This document shows positions 60,185 to 64,000 of a stretch of 64,000 nt of DNA, piece by piece. Both the position numbers and the translations under genes were made by a program. Position 1 is the first letter of the stretch. Each line of letters starts with the position of its first letter. This DNA is from Hirschia sp. Its GTDB lineage: Bacteria > Pseudomonadota > Alphaproteobacteria > Caulobacterales > Hyphomonadaceae. Location of the stretch: contig PAQI01000002.1 of assembly GCA_002709235.1 (NCBI GenBank), positions 62,001 to 126,000 of the forward strand, given 5' to 3'. The notes below the pieces were generated by a model that worked only from the letters and a program-made list of their open reading frames with translations, did not search any database and was not told the origin of the DNA.

Positions 60185-62194
60185 TCAGTTATGACCACGG
60201 GCGTCACGCGCTTCTACGGCGGCAAATGCGTCGGCCATGGAGCGATAAAACGCCAGCCTGCGTTCGGCTTCTGTCGACAGGTTGTTGGCTGCTTCTGCAC
60301 CTGCCAGAGGTGTAGCTGGCAGGTCCTGGTGTGCGACTTCCATCACGTCCTTCCAGATCCTGGCGGGCAGGTCGCCACCTGTGACGCGGCGCATGGGAGT
60401 GTCATCGTCATTACCCACCCAGACACCGGATATGTAGTCTGCGGTAAAGCCGATAAACAGCGCGTCACGCCAGTCCTGGCTGGTGCCCGTCTTGCCCGCG
60501 ACATCGCGATAGATTTGTTCGCGTGGGACATCTGATAAGGGGGCACCTTCAGCAGGTTCTGGTTGTGGCATGGTCAGCCGGGCGGCGGTGCCTGTACCGC
60601 GACGAACCACGCGGGTCATCATGCCGACCATTTCGCGATTATACTGGCTGGGATAGACCTGAACCGGCTCCTTGTCCTCATTGTGGGAGAACAGGACTTC
60701 ACCGCGCGATGTGCGCACTTCCGAGACGATGTAAGGGTTCACGCGCTTTCCGCCCGTGGCAAACACGCCATAGGCCTGGGTCATTTCCAGGAGGTTGGTT
60801 TCATCCGACCCCAGTGCAAGAGAAGGATAAGGTTGGAGTGGGGAGCGGACGCCAAAGCGTCGAGCCAGCTCGATGACCTTTTCCAGGCCGACTTCCTGCG
60901 CGATTTCAGCCGCTACCGTGTTGATCGATCCGGCAAAGGCTTCAGACAGTGTGACAGCACCAAGATATTGGCCGCCATAATTCTTGGGTCGCCAATTATC
61001 GATCTTGATCGGTTCGTCATATTTGACAGTATAGGGCTGCATGCCATCGAGCAGGGCCGCAGCATAGACGAATGCCTTGAAGGCGGATCCAGGCTGGCGC
61101 TCGGCCTGGACGGCGCGGTTGAACTGGCTCTGGTCATAATCGCGACCACCAACCATCATGCGAATGGCACCATCATGTTCCATGGCCACCAATGCGGCCT
61201 GGCTGGCGCGCTTGGCTTCGCCCGATTCTGCAAGCACAGCATTCAACTTCTCATGTGCGACGCGTTGCAGTTCGGGATCGATGGTGAGGGTGACGATCAG
61301 GTCTGGCGCATCGCGGGAGGCGAGGTTGCGCGCCTGTTCAGTGGCGTAGTCGAGGGCATAGCCCATATAGGCAATGTAGTCTTCATCCGTCAGGACGATG
61401 ATATCCTGCTTGGCGCGCTCTGCTGCGCCGGGCGTGAGGAAATTGGCCGCGACCATGCGATCAAGCACGACATTGCGTCGCTCCATGGCTTCATCCATCG
61501 AGACGAAAGGCGAATAGCGCGATGGGGCCTGTGGCAGCCCGGCGATCATGGCGGCCTCTGAAACACTCAACTCCTGCGGGGGCTTGTTGAAATAGCGGTG
61601 GCTGGCAGCGTCCAGACCGTAACTGCGTGCGCCCAGAAAGATTCGGTTTAGGTAAAGTTCGAGGATCTCGTCCTTGGTGAGGACGTTTTCCAGCTCCTGC
61701 GCCAGCCGGGCTTCCTGTGCTTTTCGCTTGATGGTCTTTTCCGGGGTCAGGAACAAATTCTTGACGAGTTGCTGGGTCAGGGTCGAGCCACCCTGAACGG
61801 TTTCACCTGCCTGTGCATTGGCCATGGCCGCGCGCACAATGGCGAGCCGGTCAACGCCCTCATGTTCATAGAAGCGTCGATCCTCCACAGCGAGGAAGGC
61901 ATTGACGACATGAGGCGGCAGGTCTGAGGGGCTGATACGCTTGCCATATCGCGGACCGCGGATGGCAATCGTGTTTCCGTCTGTGTCAAGAAATTCGATC
62001 GCCGGTTCGCGGTTCATCGCCCACAGCGTATCAGGATCCGGCAAGGTGGGCATTTGTGCGAACAGCGCGTTCCACAACAGGCCCAGCGTTGCCGCGCCGA
62101 TGCAGAATATCGAAAACAGGCCGATTCCAATCCATTTCAACACGGCAAAGCGGTGTTTGGGGGTGTCGGCAATATCCGCGCGAAAGCCAGTCAT
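60185..62194 (-). CDS. Class A penicillin-binding protein (PBP1a-like)
   Basis: The 669-residue bifunctional enzyme has an N-terminal membrane helix (about 20-43) and a glycosyltransferase domain (FLAVEDRRFYEHEGVD with the catalytic Glu; GGSTLTQQLVKNLF). The transpeptidase domain carries SxxK in PGSAFKAF, SxN in GSINTV and KTG in AGKTGTSQDW. It polymerises and crosslinks peptidoglycan. 669 residues is somewhat short for PBP1A, closer to PBP1C/MtgA-type fusions; the membrane topology is standard. It is the only cell-wall synthase in the window. Confidence 0.94.
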   Translation of the reverse strand: MTGFRADIADTPKHRFAVLKWIGIGLFSIFCIGAATLGLLWNALFAQMPTLPDPDTLWAMNREPAIEFLDTDGNTIAIRGPRYGKRISPSDLPPHVVNAFLAVEDRRFYEHEGVDRLAIVRAAMANAQAGETVQGGSTLTQQLVKNLFLTPEKTIKRKAQEARLAQELENVLTKDEILELYLNRIFLGARSYGLDAASHRYFNKPPQELSVSEAAMIAGLPQAPSRYSPFVSMDEAMERRNVVLDRMVAANFLTPGAAERAKQDIIVLTDEDYIAYMGYALDYATEQARNLASRDAPDLIVTLTIDPELQRVAHEKLNAVLAESGEAKRASQAALVAMEHDGAIRMMVGGRDYDQSQFNRAVQAERQPGSAFKAFVYAAALLDGMQPYTVKYDEPIKIDNWRPKNYGGQYLGAVTLSEAFAGSINTVAAEIAQEVGLEKVIELARRFGVRSPLQPYPSLALGSDETNLLEMTQAYGVFATGGKRVNPYIVSEVRTSRGEVLFSHNEDKEPVQVYPSQYNREMVGMMTRVVRRGTGTAARLTMPQPEPAEGAPLSDVPREQIYRDVAGKTGTSQDWRDALFIGFTADYISGVWVGNDDDTPMRRVTGGDLPARIWKDVMEVAHQDLPATPLAGAEAANNLSTEAERRLAFYRSMADAFAAVEARDARGHN

Positions 62195-62470
62195 ATAATG
62201 GTCGTCAGCTCATCTGTCCCGAGATCAGAACACAGGTTTGGATCATCAGGGTTTAAATCCGGTCAAGAACCAGAACCGTTTTGATCATGACAAATTGCAT
62301 CTGTAGAGAGTGCCGGCTGCACAATTGTTGGAGCGTTGCGCGGATGTCGCACGTCCTCACATGAAACTAATGAGTAAAATCAATGTTGTAGCCAGGAATC
62401 GAGGCAAACAATCCGACCGGGGGAGCTTTGGTATAATCTTCGTCATGTTCGAAAAATCCGGTTGATAGAG

Positions 62471-62740
62471 ATGACGGACGAAAAACAAATCAATGAAATC
62501 CGCCGCCGCGAATGTGATCTGGCCGATGACGATGCCATGGCTGGCGATGTCTCGGCGGCAGCAAAACGCCTGCGCGATCTGAAGGGCTATGTGAGCCTGA
62601 AGCACGAGTTTGATACGGAGGGTGCAGATGAAGAACGGCGCCCTGACGACGCCTTCATACGGGCCCGACTGGAGCAGGAGCTTTCTGGCATCCTTGCCGC
62701 TGGCGAACAGGCGCAGACTGATGGAGATGGCGCAGGCTGA
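62471..62740 (+). CDS. Small terminase-like protein (candidate GTA gp1)
   Basis: The 89-residue protein starts at ATG 62471 (an in-frame TTG lies at 62462). It is highly charged and helical (EIRRRECDLADDDAMAGDVSAAAKRLRDLKGY), fitting a small DNA-binding terminase subunit by size and position. It overlaps the start of the large terminase by 113 nt in another frame. In the Rhodobacter gene transfer agent, gp1 is the small terminase directly before gp2. The assignment rests on context only. Confidence 0.6.
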   Translation: MTDEKQINEIRRRECDLADDDAMAGDVSAAAKRLRDLKGYVSLKHEFDTEGADEERRPDDAFIRARLEQELSGILAAGEQAQTDGDGAG

Positions 62741-63977
62741 CGCACTGGACGAGACGCGTTGGTTTGAGCGATTGCAGGCCTGGCGCTATCAGGCGCGGCC
62801 TGCCCAGATCGCGCCGCCGGGCCACTGGCGCTGCTGGCTCTATATGGGCGGGCGTGGCGCAGGCAAGACCCGGGCAGGGGCCGAATGGCTGCGTGAGCAG
62901 ATGATGGTTTACGGCAAGGAACGTGCGGCACTGGTTGCGCCGACCTTGCTGGATGCACGCGAAGTGATGATCGAGGGCGTTTCAGGGTTACGCGCGATCG
63001 GACCGGAGCATGAGCGACCTGTCTATGTGTCAACGCGTCGTCGGCTGGAATGGCCCAATGGCGCGGTGGCGCAGGTGTTTTCAGCTGAAGATCCTGACAG
63101 CCTGCGCGGGCCGCAATTTGATGTGGCCTGGTGTGACGAGATTGCCGCCTGGTCACATGGCGCAGATGCGTGGGACATGCTGATGCTGGGTCTACGGCTG
63201 GGCGACGACCCGCGCGTGGTTGCCACGACGACGCCAAGGCCGGTTCCGCTTGTCAGACGCTTGCTGGATGAGGATGGCGTGGTCCTGACGCGAAGCGCGA
63301 CGCAGGACAATGCCGCCAATCTGTCGGGTGTTTTCATCAGTACGGTGGAGCGGCTTTACGGCGGACAGTTGATCGGTAGGCGGGAGCTGGAAGGCATGAT
63401 GATCGAAGATGTGTCGACCAGCATGTGGACGCTTTCGAAACTGGACGAGATGCGCCTGAACCGACCGCCGGATGACCTTGTGCGGGTGATCCTGGCGCTG
63501 GACCCGCCCGCGGGCATGGGCGAAGGGGCGGATGCCTGCGGTGTTGTTGTCGCGGGCGTGCGGGCCAATAGCGAAGGCGTGGTGCTGGATGACGGCACGA
63601 CGCAGGGTCTTGCACCGATCGACTGGGCTGGCAGTGCTGTTGCACTGGCGCGCCAATGGGGGGTGGCGGAAATCGTGGTGGAGACCAATCAGGGTGGTTC
63701 GATGATCCGCCAGATCCTCGTCATGGCGGGCTGGAAAGGGGCTGTACGCGAAGTGCATGCGCGCTGGAACAAGGCGGTGCGGGCCGCGCCAATCTCTGCG
63801 CTCTATGGCGATAACCGCGTGCGCCATGTCGGCGTGTTCCGCGAGCTGGAGGATGAGATGCTGGCCTTTGGCACATCGGCCCAGCAAGGCTCGCCCGACC
63901 GCGTCGATGCGCTGGTCTGGGCGCTGACAGTGTTATTGCTCGATGAACGCGAGGGGCCTAGAGTGAGATGGATTTGA
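62628..63977 (+). CDS. Large terminase (GTA/phage-type packaging ATPase-nuclease)
   Basis: The 449-residue protein starts at ATG 62628 with GGAGG 6 nt upstream. Walker A GGRGAGKT (74-81), a Walker-B-like VAWCDEIAAW, and the nuclease-domain acidic VILALDPPAG are seen. This is the DNA-packaging motor of the HK97-type or gene transfer agent particle, cutting and translocating DNA into heads. The pair with the small terminase matches the first genes of the RcGTA-type cluster. The next gene starts at the window edge and cannot be read. Confidence 0.9.
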   Translation: MKNGALTTPSYGPDWSRSFLASLPLANRRRLMEMAQADALDETRWFERLQAWRYQARPAQIAPPGHWRCWLYMGGRGAGKTRAGAEWLREQMMVYGKERAALVAPTLLDAREVMIEGVSGLRAIGPEHERPVYVSTRRRLEWPNGAVAQVFSAEDPDSLRGPQFDVAWCDEIAAWSHGADAWDMLMLGLRLGDDPRVVATTTPRPVPLVRRLLDEDGVVLTRSATQDNAANLSGVFISTVERLYGGQLIGRRELEGMMIEDVSTSMWTLSKLDEMRLNRPPDDLVRVILALDPPAGMGEGADACGVVVAGVRANSEGVVLDDGTTQGLAPIDWAGSAVALARQWGVAEIVVETNQGGSMIRQILVMAGWKGAVREVHARWNKAVRAAPISALYGDNRVRHVGVFRELEDEMLAFGTSAQQGSPDRVDALVWALTVLLLDEREGPRVRWI

Positions 63978-64000
63978 GCGATGCAGAACCCTCACCCCCG

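Noticed and set aside
63968-64000. Possible start of the next gene (ATG at 63968 or 63981)
   Set aside because: Only 20-33 bases are visible and two frames are open, so neither frame nor product can be assigned.
1-64000. tRNA, rRNA, CRISPR and insertion-sequence searches by eye
   Set aside because: No cloverleaf, repeat-spacer array, transposase or terminal inverted repeat with target duplication was recognised; a tool-based scan would be needed to exclude small RNAs.

Overview
The window reads as a chromosomal segment of a Gram-negative alphaproteobacterium, most likely in or near the Caulobacterales/Maricaulales/Hyphomonadaceae group. The evidence is a GcrA cell-cycle regulator, an alphaproteobacterial Rieske-cytochrome b-cytochrome c1 operon, the ruvB/ybgC/tol-pal/tilS/ftsH/folP gene order, a DUF2336 protein, a serC leader in front of serC-serA, and a terminase pair typical of Rhodobacter-type gene transfer agents. 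The DNA is moderately GC-rich and coding-dense. I see no rRNA, tRNA, CRISPR array, insertion sequence or integrase. No gene-free stretch exceeds about 290 bp. The family-level placement is inference.

Region by region. 1-4.4 kb: the 5' part of MTA phosphorylase, a VOC protein, the petABC bc1 operon (cytochrome b carries an unusual periplasmic-loop insertion) and divergent trmL. 4.5-9 kb: a small anchored protein translationally coupled to a 6-TM chemoreceptor, a FemAB-like acyltransferase, a half-size GDT1 transporter and adenine deaminase. 9-19 kb: amino-acid metabolism (cysK, serC-serA behind a structured leader), two tandem Cys-rich lipoproteins, a class V aminotransferase, an acyltransferase and PhzF. 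19-22 kb: YdcZ-like protein, thiD coupled to a TIR-domain membrane protein, then gcrA. 22-27 kb: orphan ABC-2 permease, argD-argF, DoxX-like protein, EVE protein and folP. 27-42 kb: one long minus-strand block, ruvB - unknown - opgC-like - ybgC - tolQ-tolR-tolA-tolB-pal-cpoB - ybjN-like - tilS - ftsH - small membrane protein - folP, combining Holliday-junction, envelope-division and proteolysis functions. 41-45 kb: PagL-like deacylase, a Cys-rich HTH regulator divergent from a VOC gene, another VOC gene, DUF1272 and a glycine-zipper lipoprotein. 45-47.6 kb: a TIR-membrane-repeat-MORN protein whose stop overlaps the start of an exported trypsin-like protease. 47.7-62 kb: prfC, a 6-TM protein, MscS, a second chemoreceptor, a lone TonB C-terminal domain, DUF2336, truncated haemoglobin, an ABC-F ATPase, a GGDEF-EAL protein and a class A PBP. 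62.4-64 kb: the start of a GTA-like packaging cluster (small and large terminase).

Best candidates for something undescribed: the TIR-MORN/protease pair (44.9-47.6 kb) together with its shorter TIR paralogue beside thiD (20.3-21.4 kb); the small protein coupled to the 6-TM chemoreceptor (4.56-6.38 kb); the cytochrome b insertion; and a family of long intergenic palindromes sharing GTCATCCCGG-type ends.
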